A DNA stretch of 53,027 nt from assembly GCA_900314565.1 (NCBI GenBank), contig OMVU01000009.1, forward strand, positions 1 through 53,027, written 5' to 3'. The DNA is from an uncultured Eubacteriales bacterium (GTDB taxonomy: Bacteria > Bacillota > Clostridia > Lachnospirales > Lachnospiraceae). Positions 31,825-41,340 of the stretch are shown here, one piece after another. The notes under the pieces were generated by a model. It saw only the letters and a program-made list of their open reading frames with translations, had not been told where the DNA came from and searched no databases. A program made the translations under genes and the position numbers. Position 1 is the first letter of the stretch. Each line of letters opens with the position of its first letter.

Positions 31825-32901
31825 TTATCGCGCTGCCACCACACAGGTCGGCTGCACCATCTCCATCTTTATATCCGTGAGCGAAAGCGTCTCCGTCTGC
31901 CTGTCAAAATGCATGACCGTGACCATATCCGAATCTTTATTGGCTACGATCAGATGATTGCCGAACACTCCGAAATCCCTCGGCGTGATTCCTCCGGTCC
32001 CCATGGTGCAGAGATAGGTCAGCCGGCCGTCCTCCTCCACCCGGAAAGCTGTAATGGCCTGGTAGCCCAGGCGCAGGGAGACAAAGAGATATTTTTCATC
32101 CGCGCTCATTTTGATCGCCGATCCGACGCTCAGGACATCGGCGCTTGCGGGGACGCAGAGCTCCTCCGAGGGTTCCATTCCCGGCAGTGCGTCCGCCCTG
32201 TCAAGGAGCTCCCAGCCCGCTTCGGTCTTCCTGTAGGCAAAGACCTCCGAGCTCATCTCCGTCAGCACATAGAGGCGATCCCGCTTTTCGCCTGCCATAA
32301 CAAGATGACGGGGTCCGGATCCGGCCGGAAAGTCAATATCCCGGTCTGTGGGGACGAGGGTTTCATTTTCCCGGTCGATCCCGTAAATGAAGACCTTGTC
32401 CAGCCCCAGATCCGCTACAAAGAGCTCGCCGTCCCGGTCCCCCGCAAAATGACAGTGGGGCACAGACTGACGGTCCGGCCGTGCTCCGTGTCCCACGTGC
32501 TGTATTTTGCAGAGATAACGGAGACCGCCGTCTTCCAGTATCCTGAAGACCGCAATATTTCCCTTTCCGTAGCTTGCGCAGTACACAAGATCCTCCTTCT
32601 CGGAGACAGAGATATGGCACGGCCCGATCCAGTCCGCGGTGAAGCGGGAGAGCTCCTGCGCACCTTTCTCCGACAGGAGCAGCGCAACGACCGCTCCACC
32701 CTGTCCCGACCTCTCAAATGTATAGAGGATCCTGTCTCCGCCTTTTTTCAGGATGGCCAGATATGTGGGGGCTGAAAGGCCTCCTATCCCTGAAATTTTT
32801 CTGAGACTTCCCTGTTCAGGAGCAAATTCCGCGAAACAGATTCCCTGTTCATTCTGTTTTCCGTAGCCGCCAAGTACTATCTCTCTCTTCCTCTTTTCCA
32901 T
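31825..32901 (-). CDS. Lactonase family (6-phosphogluconolactonase-like) beta-propeller protein
   Basis: 358 residues, cytoplasmic. It has the seven-bladed propeller pattern of the YbhE/Pgl lactonase family: GGLSAPTYLAI, YCASYGKGNIAVFRI, HVGHGARPDRQSVPHCHFAG (about 138-157, conserved active-site region), GPRHLVMAG and GGITPRDFGVFGNHLIVANKDSD. The family acts on 6-phosphogluconolactone or related lactones; the actual substrate is unproven. ATG 32901 follows GGGAGGTC. A 22-codon upstream extension is rejected. Single gene. Confidence 0.88.
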   Translation of the reverse strand: MEKRKREIVLGGYGKQNEQGICFAEFAPEQGSLRKISGIGGLSAPTYLAILKKGGDRILYTFERSGQGGAVVALLLSEKGAQELSRFTADWIGPCHISVSEKEDLVYCASYGKGNIAVFRILEDGGLRYLCKIQHVGHGARPDRQSVPHCHFAGDRDGELFVADLGLDKVFIYGIDRENETLVPTDRDIDFPAGSGPRHLVMAGEKRDRLYVLTEMSSEVFAYRKTEAGWELLDRADALPGMEPSEELCVPASADVLSVGSAIKMSADEKYLFVSLRLGYQAITAFRVEEDGRLTYLCTMGTGGITPRDFGVFGNHLIVANKDSDMVTVMHFDRQTETLSLTDIKMEMVQPTCVVAAR

Positions 32902-33178
32902 AAATGAGACCTCCCAAAAAAATCGAAAAGGACGTGTCACGAAACCGTATCCCTGTATCCGTTTCATTTGATTATATATTACTATAGCTCATCGGAAGTT
33001 GTGAAACAACTTTCGATAAAATAGCCCTCCTTTCATACACTATGGCACTTTCATCTGCTATAATGTATTGGCAGGTCCTGAACTCAATTCCCGCATATGA
33101 TTAAGCCAAGTCTCGCAAATGATACGCCCGGCACGGCAGATGATATGACGCATACAGCCTGCCGTAAGGAGACCTCCT

Positions 33179-34912
33179 ATGAAGCATTTATTAAGACAGC
33201 TGAAAGATTATAAGAAGGAGACGATCCTCGCCCCTCTCTTTAAAATGCTGGAAGCACTTTTCGATCTCTTCGTCCCGCTCGTCGTCGCCCGCATTATCAA
33301 CGTCGGCATCGACGGAAATGACCGGGCCTATATCATCCGCCAGTGTCTTCTCCTCGTCGCCCTGGCTCTCATCGGCCTCGCCTGCAGCGTCACTGCCCAG
33401 TACTTCGCCGCCCGTGCGGCCACCGAAGGAGCCGCGGGACTCCGCCGTGATCTCTTCGGCCACATCCAGAAGCTGGATTTCCAGGCACTCGATACGATTG
33501 GAACGAGCACACTCATCACCCGCATCACAAGCGACATCAATCAGGTCCAGAACGGCATCAATATGACCCTGCGCCTTCTTCTGCGCAGCCCCTTCATCGT
33601 ATTCGGCGCGATGATCATGGCCTTTACGATCAACTTTAAGGCCGCGCTGATCTTCGTCGTGACGATCCCGGTACTCTCCGTCATCGTATTTTCCATCATG
33701 CGCGTGACCGGCCCCGGCTACAGAAATATCCAGAAACGTCTCGACAGGATCATGGGCGTCACCCGGGAGAATCTGACCGGTGTCCGCGTGGTCCGTGCCT
33801 TCGGAAAAGAGCAGGATGAGATCGCCCGCTTTGAGGAAGCCAACAGCTCCCTCAACACCATGCAGACCCGTATCGGACAGATCTCCGCCCTCATGAATCC
33901 GCTCACCTATGTCGTCGTCAACCTCGGCATCATTGCCATTCTCTACGTCGGCGCACGCGAGGTCGACGGCGGGACGCTCCTCAGCGGAGATGTCGTCGCG
34001 CTGATCAACTACATGAGCCAGATCCTGGTCGAGCTCGTCAAGATGGCAAACACGATCGTCCTGATCAGCAAGTCTCTCGCCAGCCTGAACCGGATCAGCG
34101 AGATCCTCGACACAGAACCCACTATGAAATTTGAAGATGCTGACCGGGCGTTCTCTGACAGCACCGAAGCCGTCCGCTTTGACCATGTCAGTCTCACCTA
34201 TGCGGGTGCGGGCGACGAGAGCATTTCTGAGATTTCCTTCACCGCAGAACAGGGCCAGACAATCGGCATCATCGGCGGAACCGGCAGCGGCAAGTCCACC
34301 CTGGTCAGCCTGATCTCCCGCTTCTATGACGCCACGAAAGGCAGTGTATTTCTCTTCGGCCGTCCGATCACAGAACTCGGGCGGGATGAACTTCGCAGCA
34401 ATGTCCACGTCGTCATGCAGAAAGCCCAGCTCTTTAAGGGCACGATCCGCGAGAACCTTCTGTGGGCGGACAGAAATGCCTCCGACGAGGAACTCTGGAA
34501 AGCCCTCGAGATCGCGCAGGCATCGGAAGTCGTCCGCGGCAAGGCAGGCGGGCTCGACGAGCCGGTCGAGCAGGGAGGCCGCAATTTCTCCGGAGGCCAG
34601 CGTCAGCGTCTCACCATCGCGAGGGCTCTTGTCGGAAATCCGAAAATCCTCATTCTGGACGACAGCTTCAGCGCACTCGACTTTGCGACGGACGCCGCTC
34701 TGAGACGGGCTCTTCATTTGCTTCCTGCGGAGACGACAGTCTTTATCGTCTCCCAGCGCACGTCCAGCCTGAAAAATGCCGATCAGATCATCGTCATGGA
34801 CGACGGCAGAATGGCCGGAATCGGAAAGCATGATGATCTCCTTAAGACCTGCGAGGTCTACCGCGAGATCCATGAAAGCCAGTTCCAAAAAGCGGAGCAG
34901 GATGCCGTCTGA
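33179..34912 (+). CDS. ABC exporter half-transporter, degenerate ATP site (heterodimer partner 1)
   Basis: 577 residues: six membrane helices (residues about 15-310) then a nucleotide-binding domain. Walker A GGTGSGKST (about 363-371) and signature FSGGQRQRL (about 473-481) are intact. Walker B is LILDDSFSALD, with Asp in place of the catalytic Glu, the hallmark of the non-catalytic half of BmrCD/TM287-288-type heterodimers. The switch residue is Gln (SQR) rather than His. The following gene encodes the canonical half. Multidrug or peptide export is likely. TATAAT at 33059-33064 may be the -10 element. Confidence 0.93.
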   Translation: MKHLLRQLKDYKKETILAPLFKMLEALFDLFVPLVVARIINVGIDGNDRAYIIRQCLLLVALALIGLACSVTAQYFAARAATEGAAGLRRDLFGHIQKLDFQALDTIGTSTLITRITSDINQVQNGINMTLRLLLRSPFIVFGAMIMAFTINFKAALIFVVTIPVLSVIVFSIMRVTGPGYRNIQKRLDRIMGVTRENLTGVRVVRAFGKEQDEIARFEEANSSLNTMQTRIGQISALMNPLTYVVVNLGIIAILYVGAREVDGGTLLSGDVVALINYMSQILVELVKMANTIVLISKSLASLNRISEILDTEPTMKFEDADRAFSDSTEAVRFDHVSLTYAGAGDESISEISFTAEQGQTIGIIGGTGSGKSTLVSLISRFYDATKGSVFLFGRPITELGRDELRSNVHVVMQKAQLFKGTIRENLLWADRNASDEELWKALEIAQASEVVRGKAGGLDEPVEQGGRNFSGGQRQRLTIARALVGNPKILILDDSFSALDFATDAALRRALHLLPAETTVFIVSQRTSSLKNADQIIVMDDGRMAGIGKHDDLLKTCEVYREIHESQFQKAEQDAV

Positions 34913-35045
34913 GGCGATGCAGGAAGCAAAGCGGGCTGCAAGCGTCCGCTTACCCATCCGGAACGCTTCGGCGGCTTAACAGGGAAAGACATCCGGCAGA
35001 TCAGAACAGATACAGTTTTCGTGTTTGCGGAAGTGGAATAAAGAC

Positions 35046-36806
35046 ATGGAAAAGAAGAAAACGAAAAAGACAAACAAGAACAGAGAAGTCCTCCGGCGGA
35101 TCCTCCTCTTCACAAGACCCTACGCTCCCTTTATCGTGATCAGCTTCGTCTGCGCTGCAGTGAGCGTGGCCGTCTCCCTGATCGTTCCCGTCTTCTGCGG
35201 GAAGGCGATCGACGAGATGATCGGGGCCGGATCCGTTCGCTTTGAAGGCGTCATGACGATCATAGGAGGGATCGGGATCGTCGTCGCTGTCGCAGCGCTT
35301 GCGCAGTGGATCATGGCGGTCTGCAACAATAAGATCACCTTCGGCGTGTCCAGAGATCTCCGGAACGAGGCGATCCGGAAGATTCAGACGCTTCCCCTGT
35401 CCTTCCTCGACAGTCACCCTACCGGCGATCTTCTGAGCAGGATCACGGCAGATGTGGACACATTTTCTGACGGACTGCTCATGGGCTTTACCCAGCTCTT
35501 CTCAGGCGTCATCACGATCCTCGGGACAGTGGGATTCATGCTCTACGTGAGCCCGCTCATCACGCTTGTCGTCGTCGTGCTCACCCCGATGAGCCTCCTG
35601 GTCGCGCGCTACATCGCCAGCCACACATATCGCTATTTCCGTCAGCAGACGGTTGCCAGAGGAGATCAGACTGCATTTATCAATGAAATGATCGAGGGAA
35701 TGAAAGTCGTCCAGTCCTTCGGCTACGAGGAGGAGAGTCAGGAAAAATTTGACGGTCTGAACCGGAAACTGACGGAAGCCAGCAGACAGGCGACCTTCTA
35801 TTCCTCCCTGACGAACCCGGTCACCCGTTTCGTGAACTCAATGACTTATGCAGCGGTCGCCCTCGCAGGAGCCCTGTACGCGATCTCGGGAGGCATCAGC
35901 ATCGGCCAGCTCAGCGTCTTTTTAAGCTACGCGAACCAGTACGCGAAGCCGTTCAACGATATCTCGAGCGTCATTACCGAGCTGGAAAATGCCATCGCCT
36001 GCGCAGACCGTCTCTTCCGTCTCCTGGACGAGGAAGAACAGCCGAAAGAAAAAGAGACCATCCTGCAGACGGACGGCCATGTCGAGATCTCCGGCGTCGA
36101 TTTCTCCTATGTTCCGGAGATCCCTCTGATCGAGAACTTTAATCTTGATGTCTCACCGGGCAGGCGGGTAGCGATCGTCGGCCCGACAGGCTGCGGAAAG
36201 ACGACGCTCATCAATCTGCTGATGCGCTTCTACGATGTGAAAAACGGATCCATCCGGGTCGCCGGAACGGATATCCGCGACGTGACCCGGCATTCTCTGC
36301 GGGGCAGCTACGGGATGGTCCTCCAGGATATCTGGCTGAAAGCCGGTACGATCCGGGAAAATATCTGTTACGGAAAGCCCGATGCCACCGACGAGGAGGT
36401 CATCGCAGCGGCAAAGGCCGCGCATGCGCACAGCTTTATCCGCCGGCTTCCGAACGGCTACGACACGGTCATCACGGAGGATGGCGGAAACATCAGCCAG
36501 GGACAGAAGCAGCTCCTCTGCATCACACGCGTCATGCTGCATCTCCCCCCGATGCTGATCCTCGATGAGGCGACATCCAGTATCGATACCCGTACGGAAA
36601 TCAAAATTCAGGCGGCATTTGCGCGCATGATGAAAGGAAGAACAAGCTTCATCGTCGCCCACAGGCTCTCGACGATCCGGGAGGCAGACGTGATCCTCGT
36701 CATGGACAGCGGTCATATCGTGGAACAGGGAAATCATGACTCCCTGATGGCGAAGAACGGAGCGTACGCAAGGCTCTATATGAGTCAGTTCAGCGCAGAA
36801 CAGTAA
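35046..36806 (+). CDS. ABC exporter half-transporter, canonical ATP site (heterodimer partner 2)
   Basis: 586 residues with the same six-helix plus NBD layout. Walker A GPTGCGKTT, signature ISQGQKQLL, Walker B MLILDEATSSID with catalytic Glu, and AHRLS with the switch His. The SQGQ signature pairs with the degenerate site of the partner, as in TM288. A basic tail (MEKKKTKKTNKNR) precedes the first helix. ATG 35046 is preferred to an in-frame TTG 21 bases upstream. The gap to the first half gene is 133 bases without a terminator, so the two are probably co-transcribed. Confidence 0.93.
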   Translation: MEKKKTKKTNKNREVLRRILLFTRPYAPFIVISFVCAAVSVAVSLIVPVFCGKAIDEMIGAGSVRFEGVMTIIGGIGIVVAVAALAQWIMAVCNNKITFGVSRDLRNEAIRKIQTLPLSFLDSHPTGDLLSRITADVDTFSDGLLMGFTQLFSGVITILGTVGFMLYVSPLITLVVVVLTPMSLLVARYIASHTYRYFRQQTVARGDQTAFINEMIEGMKVVQSFGYEEESQEKFDGLNRKLTEASRQATFYSSLTNPVTRFVNSMTYAAVALAGALYAISGGISIGQLSVFLSYANQYAKPFNDISSVITELENAIACADRLFRLLDEEEQPKEKETILQTDGHVEISGVDFSYVPEIPLIENFNLDVSPGRRVAIVGPTGCGKTTLINLLMRFYDVKNGSIRVAGTDIRDVTRHSLRGSYGMVLQDIWLKAGTIRENICYGKPDATDEEVIAAAKAAHAHSFIRRLPNGYDTVITEDGGNISQGQKQLLCITRVMLHLPPMLILDEATSSIDTRTEIKIQAAFARMMKGRTSFIVAHRLSTIREADVILVMDSGHIVEQGNHDSLMAKNGAYARLYMSQFSAEQ

Positions 36807-36823
36807 AAGATTTGGAAAGTAAA

Positions 36824-36932
36824 AATAAGGGGCTGTCGCACTGAAGCGAGTCCGTATTATATATAGCAGCCATCATTTATAGATGAATGCTTTATACAGT
36901 ACGGAAACTGCTTAATGCGACAGCTCCTTATT
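36824..36932. mobile_element. 109-bp MITE-like element with 17-bp inverted ends, possible terminator
   Basis: AATAAGGGGCTGTCGCA (36824-36840) and its 16/17 complement (36916-36932) enclose a nested AGTCCGTA/TACGGAAACT stem. It has no coding capacity. The ends resemble insertion-sequence terminal repeats (GGGGCTGTCGCA), and it begins 17 bases after the exporter stop, where it could also act as a transcription end. Confidence 0.65.
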
Positions 36933-37070
36933 ATTTCCTGAGATTGCAGTTTTAAGCATTGACTTTCCCTTTCATCCGGATTCTCTTTCAGGTAATTACG
37001 AAAGTCTGCGCTTCATGGATAGTGTATGAGCAAGCAGACGGCTTCCGCGCCCGTAGCCCGGGAAACTGTT

Positions 37071-37841
37071 TCATCCGATCGCTCTCTGGATCTCTCCCTT
37101 CGTGCGAAGAACAAATTCGGCAAGGGTATGGATCCTGTCATTGTCCATGCGCTCCACAGGAGCTGAGATACTGAACGCATACTGAGCGCTGCCGCCCGCC
37201 GGAATCACGGTCGCCGCGATGCAGCGGACGCCGGACTCATTTTCCTCATTGTCGAGCGCATACCCTCTCTTCCGGACATCCTCCAGAGAAAACATAAAGT
37301 CCTCATAGTTCGTAATTGTGTACGGCGTGATCCTTCTGACATCACTCTCCTGCCACACAACAGCCGTCTCGTCCAGACTGAGCGCGGCGCAGATCGCCTT
37401 CCCGACTCCGGAGCAGTACAGCGGGATCCGTCCGCCGATCCGGGAGCCCATCTCGGCAGAGTGCGCCTTCCCCATTACCTTGTCGATATAAACTGCATCT
37501 GCACCGTCCCGTTTCACAAAATGAACCGTTTCCCCCGTCTCCTCGGACAGTCTGGCAAGGAACGGGTGCACGACCACAATAATATCTGTTCTTAAGACCA
37601 CTTTATGACCAAGGGATGCGAGCTTCAGCGTGAGGGAATACTTTCCGTTCTCCTCATTCTGGGTCACATAACCCATATAAATAAGTGACCGAAGTATCCT
37701 GAAAGCCGTCGTCTTGTTGAGCCCGAGGGCCTGTGCGATCTCCATGAGGCCCAGCTCTCCCTTGTCTGCCAGCAGTTCGACTGCGCCAAACAGCCGGTCC
37801 GCGACCTGAATCGGATTTTTCTCCATATACTCTTCTGACAT
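37071..37841 (-). CDS. IclR family transcriptional regulator (KdgR-like)
   Basis: 256 residues. N-terminal winged helix: VADRLFGAVELLADKGELGLMEIAQALGLNKTTAFRILRSL (about 13-53). The C-terminal IclR effector domain has GETVHFVKRDGADAVYIDKV and GVRCIAATVIPAGG. It is divergent from the KDPG aldolase/KDG kinase operon, with a 7-bp-arm palindrome between them, so it most likely represses that pathway until KDG or a derivative binds. ATG 37841 follows GGGGGCAG. Eight codons of upstream frame are not used. Confidence 0.92.
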   Translation of the reverse strand: MSEEYMEKNPIQVADRLFGAVELLADKGELGLMEIAQALGLNKTTAFRILRSLIYMGYVTQNEENGKYSLTLKLASLGHKVVLRTDIIVVVHPFLARLSEETGETVHFVKRDGADAVYIDKVMGKAHSAEMGSRIGGRIPLYCSGVGKAICAALSLDETAVVWQESDVRRITPYTITNYEDFMFSLEDVRKRGYALDNEENESGVRCIAATVIPAGGSAQYAFSISAPVERMDNDRIHTLAEFVLRTKGEIQRAIG

Positions 37842-37939
37842 AACTGCTGCCCCCTTATCATGCATACAGTCTCTCTCAATCGGGTCTTTCTTTATCCTGC
37901 ATAAATTTTATCACAGCATACATCTCTTTTCAAGCTTAA

Positions 37940-37956
37940 GTTTCACATTGTGAAAC
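37940..37956. promoter_or_regulatory. Palindromic operator for the IclR/KdgR-like regulator
   Basis: GTTTCAC-ATT-GTGAAAC, perfect seven-base arms, midway between the divergent genes. It resembles KdgR/IclR-type sites (GAAAC/GTTTC half-sites). A further TTTCACA half-site is at 37984. Confidence 0.65.
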
Positions 37957-37996
37957 CTTGTTTATATATTTTTTCCAGATTCTTTCACACTTTGAC

Positions 37997-38040
37997 TTGA
38001 CATTTCATAATATGGCACTATAATTAAGGTAAGGGCTTAC
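37997..38040 (+). promoter_or_regulatory. Consensus promoter of the KDG operon with cre-like palindrome at +1
   Basis: TTGACA (37997-38002), 16-base spacer, TATAAT (38019-38024), both perfect consensus hexamers. GTAAG-GG-CTTAC (38029-38040) covers the start site and matches the core of the palindrome at 9595-9614. Catabolite repression is inferred. Confidence 0.75.
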
Positions 38041-38104
38041 AAAAAAGGTTCAATATTGTTTTACAATACGAAACTTATAAACAAAAACTAAGGAGGACAA
38101 TATC

Positions 38105-38743
38105 ATGAATGAAGTATTAAAGAAACTCGGCGAAATCGGTATCATCCCGGTCGTAGTTCTTGATGACGCAAAGGATGCTGCTCCGCTCGCAAAAGCGCTC
38201 ATGGAAGGCGGACTTCCGTGCGCCGAAGTCACATTCCGCACTGCAGCCGCTGCAGATGTCATCCGTGAGATGGTCACAGCTTATCCGGAGATCTTCGTAG
38301 GCGCAGGCACTGTCCTCACAATCGATCAGGCCAACAGAGCCATCGAAGCAGGCGCTAAGTTCATCGTCAGCCCGGGCCTCAATCCGGAAGTCGTTCAGTA
38401 CTGCATCAACCGCGGCATCGCTGTCTGCCCCGGCACATGCACACCTTCCGAGGTTGAGCAGGCACTTGCTCTCGGTCTCGACACAGTCAAATTCTTCCCG
38501 GCTGAGCCGGCAGGCGGACTCGGATTTATTAAGGCGATCGCTGCTCCGTATACGAACGTTATGTTCATGCCCACAGGCGGCATCAACGCAAAGAACGTCC
38601 GCGAGTACCTCGCATATAACAAGATCCTTGCATGCGGCGGAAGCTGGATGGTCAAGAAGGACCTCGTCACAGCCGGCGATTTCGAAAAGATCACTGAGCT
38701 TGTCCGCGAGGCAGCTGACATTGTCAAGGAAGTCCGCGGCTGA
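38105..38743 (+). CDS. eda: 2-keto-3-deoxy-6-phosphogluconate (KDPG) aldolase
   Basis: 212 residues. It splits KDPG to pyruvate and glyceraldehyde-3-phosphate. The catalytic Glu41 is in AEVTFRT and the Schiff-base Lys129 in DTVKFFPAE. FVGAGTVL, FIVSPGLNPEVV and MPTGGINAKN complete the TIM-barrel family pattern. AAGGAGG precedes ATG. It is followed after 77 bases by a KDG kinase, together forming the lower uronate pathway. Codon use is strongly biased, which together with the perfect promoter suggests high expression when induced. Confidence 0.96.
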   Translation: MNEVLKKLGEIGIIPVVVLDDAKDAAPLAKALMEGGLPCAEVTFRTAAAADVIREMVTAYPEIFVGAGTVLTIDQANRAIEAGAKFIVSPGLNPEVVQYCINRGIAVCPGTCTPSEVEQALALGLDTVKFFPAEPAGGLGFIKAIAAPYTNVMFMPTGGINAKNVREYLAYNKILACGGSWMVKKDLVTAGDFEKITELVREAADIVKEVRG

Positions 38744-38820
38744 TCACAGCTGACGTACCGTTTCAAATTTCAAAAAGAAACAAATAAATCAGATAAAGTA
38801 AAATAATAAGGAGATCTACC

Positions 38821-39918
38821 ATGAATTTGAATCTGAGACCGAAAGAAGAATGTATGTATGACGCTGTATCCCTCGGAGAAGTCATGCTCCGTCTCGATCC
38901 GGGCGAAGGCCGTATCCGCACAGCCAGATCCTTCCGCGCATGGGAAGGCGGCGGAGAGTACAACGTTATCCGCGGTCTCCGCAAGTGCTTCGGCATGAAG
39001 ACAGCTGTCCTCACAGCCCTTGCTGACAACGAAGTCGGCAAGCTCCTCGAGGATCTCATGATGCAGGGCGGCGTTGACACATCTCACATCTTCTGGAAGA
39101 AGACAGACGGAATCGGCCGTATCTGCAGGAACGGTCTCAACTTCACAGAGAGAGGCTTCGGTATCCGCGGCGCGAAGGGCTGCTCTGACCGTGCGAACAC
39201 AGCGATCTCCCAGGCAAAGCCGGAAGATTTCGATTTCGAATACCTCTTCGGAACACTCGGCGTCCGCTGGCTGCATACAGGCGGCATCTATGCTGCTATC
39301 TCCGAGCAGACCTGTGAGACAGTCCTCGCAGCGATCAAGACAGCCAAGAAGTACGGCACGATCGTATCTTACGACCTGAACTATCGTCCGTCCATGTGGA
39401 GCGCAATCGGCGGCCAGGCAAAGGCTCAGGAAGTCAACAAGGAAATCGCTCAGTATGTCGACGTCATGATCGGTAACGAGGAAGATTTCACGGCTTGCCT
39501 CGGCTTCGAGATCGAAGGCAACGATGCAAACCTCAAGGAGCTGAACCTTGACGGCTACAAGAAGATGATCGGCGAGGCAGCCAAGGTCTATCCGAACTTC
39601 AAGGTCGTTGCAACGACTCTTCGTACAGTCCGTACAGCTACAGTCAACGACTGGAGCGCGATCTGCTGGGCAGACGGCGAGATCTACAAGGCAAAGCAGT
39701 ATGACGGTCTGGAGATCATGGACCGCGTCGGCGGCGGTGACTCCTTCGCTTCCGGTCTTGTATACGGCCTCATGACAACAGGCGATCCGGAGAAGGCTGT
39801 CAACTATGGTGCAGCGCACGGTGCACTCGCTATGACAACACCTGGCGATACAACGATGGCTTCCGTAGACGAGGTCGAAGGTGTCATGGGCGGTGCCGGC
39901 GCACGTGTCGCAAGATAA
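38821..39918 (+). CDS. kdgK: 2-keto-3-deoxygluconate kinase-like PfkB family sugar kinase
   Basis: 365 residues. Ribokinase fold: N-terminal SLGEVMLRLDPGEG and GGGEYNVIRGL, C-terminal DRVGGGDSFASGLVYGL with the catalytic Asp and anion hole. The position straight after KDPG aldolase supports phosphorylation of 2-keto-3-deoxygluconate to KDPG. It has about 40 residues more than KdgK of E. coli, mostly in the middle. AAGGAG precedes ATG. A second, shorter PfkB kinase follows. Confidence 0.87.
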   Translation: MNLNLRPKEECMYDAVSLGEVMLRLDPGEGRIRTARSFRAWEGGGEYNVIRGLRKCFGMKTAVLTALADNEVGKLLEDLMMQGGVDTSHIFWKKTDGIGRICRNGLNFTERGFGIRGAKGCSDRANTAISQAKPEDFDFEYLFGTLGVRWLHTGGIYAAISEQTCETVLAAIKTAKKYGTIVSYDLNYRPSMWSAIGGQAKAQEVNKEIAQYVDVMIGNEEDFTACLGFEIEGNDANLKELNLDGYKKMIGEAAKVYPNFKVVATTLRTVRTATVNDWSAICWADGEIYKAKQYDGLEIMDRVGGGDSFASGLVYGLMTTGDPEKAVNYGAAHGALAMTTPGDTTMASVDEVEGVMGGAGARVAR

Positions 39919-40027
39919 TTCCGATCCTGTCAGGCGGGTTTTCGATCAACGTAAAAAGAAAAGGCCTCGAAGCACATCGGAACCTGCCAAAGTACGTGTC
40001 TGACTGGATTTGAACGATGAAGTACTT

Positions 40028-40072
40028 AACGCCGGAAGGAGTACGCATAAATGCGATCTCTCTTCCGGCGTT
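40028..40072 (+). terminator. Hairpin after the KDG operon
   Basis: AACGCCGGAAGGA pairs with TCTTCCGGCGTT around a 20-base loop. The following T content is weak, so it may be a partial terminator before the second kinase. Confidence 0.55.
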
Positions 40073-40184
40073 CCTTATCCGCTTACCCCGAAGCGTGGCC
40101 GATTTCCCGGAGTTTCCGCCTGATCCGCTTCGCCCTCATTAATCTGCACCCGCATAATATTGCGGATTTTAAAAGGACTGAATT

Positions 40185-41225
40185 ATGAAACACATAGTTG
40201 CAGACAACAAAGACTTTGATATGCTGACTTTCGGAGAAGTCCTTCTCCGCCTCTCTCCCACCGGTGACGGCCGTCTTGCAGATGGCGAAACATTTGTAAA
40301 GCGAGTCGGCGGCGCAGAACTCAACGTTGCGACAGGCGTCTCCCTTCTCGGACAGCGCACCGGCGTTATCTCCGTACTTCCTGCAAATGATATCGGTGTG
40401 TACGCGAAGAACCGGATCCGTTTCAGCGGTGTCAGTGATGACTTCATCGCGTTCGACGAAGCTCATGACGCAAGACTCGGAGTCTATTACTATGAGAGCG
40501 GCGCTTATCCGAGAAAACCGGGTATCGTCTATGACCGTGCGCACGCATCCTTTACGAAAGTACGCATCGAGGATTTCCCGGAAAACATTTTCAGCTGCAC
40601 GCGCCTCTTCCACACTAGCGGAATCACTCTCGGCCTTTGCGAGCAGACCAGAAAGACCGGCGTGGAAATGATCCGCCGTTTCAAGGAAGGCGGAGCTGTC
40701 ATTTCATTTGACGTAAACTTCCGCGGCAATCTCTGGACCGGAGACGAAGCAAGGGAATGCATCGAGAAGATCCTTCCCTATGTAGATATCTTCTTCTGCT
40801 CGGAGGACACAGCCCGTCTTACATTCGGCAAGACCGGGACAGCTGAGGAAATTCTGAAGAGCTTCACGGAGGAATATCCGATCAAAGTGGTCGCAGCCAC
40901 CCAGCGTATCGTTCACAGCCCGAAGCACCACACGTTCGGCTCCATTCTCTACGCACGCGAGACCGATACCTTCTACTCTGAGGAACCGTACCACAGGGTC
41001 CAGGTCATTGACCGGATCGGAAGCGGAGACGCCTATGTCTCGGGTGTTCTCTACGCGCTCCTTACGGATGCACATGATTATCAGAGAGCGGTCGAGTTCG
41101 GCGATGCGACGGGTTCCGTCAAGAACACGATCCCGGGCGATATGCCTTCGTCCGATCTCGATGAGATCGAATCGGTCATTGCGTCACATAAATCGACCGG
41201 TTATCAGAGTGAGATGAACCGTTAA
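40185..41225 (+). CDS. Second PfkB family sugar kinase (KDG kinase-like)
   Basis: 346 residues with TFGEVLLRLSPTGDGRL, GGAELNVATGVSLLG and a C-terminal DRIGSGDAYVSGVLYALL with the catalytic Asp. It is paralogous to the kinase before it but clearly diverged (YYYESGAYPRKPGIVYDR is typical of KDG kinases). It could use KDG, or a related keto-deoxy sugar acid such as the galactonate epimer. AAAAGGA precedes ATG. It has its own leader and a strong terminator. Confidence 0.85.
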   Translation: MKHIVADNKDFDMLTFGEVLLRLSPTGDGRLADGETFVKRVGGAELNVATGVSLLGQRTGVISVLPANDIGVYAKNRIRFSGVSDDFIAFDEAHDARLGVYYYESGAYPRKPGIVYDRAHASFTKVRIEDFPENIFSCTRLFHTSGITLGLCEQTRKTGVEMIRRFKEGGAVISFDVNFRGNLWTGDEARECIEKILPYVDIFFCSEDTARLTFGKTGTAEEILKSFTEEYPIKVVAATQRIVHSPKHHTFGSILYARETDTFYSEEPYHRVQVIDRIGSGDAYVSGVLYALLTDAHDYQRAVEFGDATGSVKNTIPGDMPSSDLDEIESVIASHKSTGYQSEMNR

Positions 41226-41232
41226 TATTATT

Positions 41233-41272
41233 GAACGCCGGACTCTTCTTCACGAAAGAAGAGTCCGGCGTT
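41233..41272 (+). terminator. Strong hairpin after the second kinase
   Basis: GAACGCCGGACTCTTCTT and its complement form an 18-base stem with a four- to five-base loop. The flank TTCTCTAC is only moderately T-rich. Confidence 0.75.
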
Positions 41273-41340
41273 CTCTACATCCCTGACCGGCGGCAGCTTA
41301 TGCTGATAATTGCGATTTCCTGATGACCTTAATCCGTTAC

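Noticed and set aside
33191-34957. 588-codon open frame antisense to the first ABC exporter gene
   Set aside because: A shadow frame created by strong third-position bias; low-complexity Asp/Ala-rich product, no ribosome site. The same reasoning removes the long antisense frames over gdhA (16097-17326), glmS (18397-19731) and the M13 peptidase (4486-5796).
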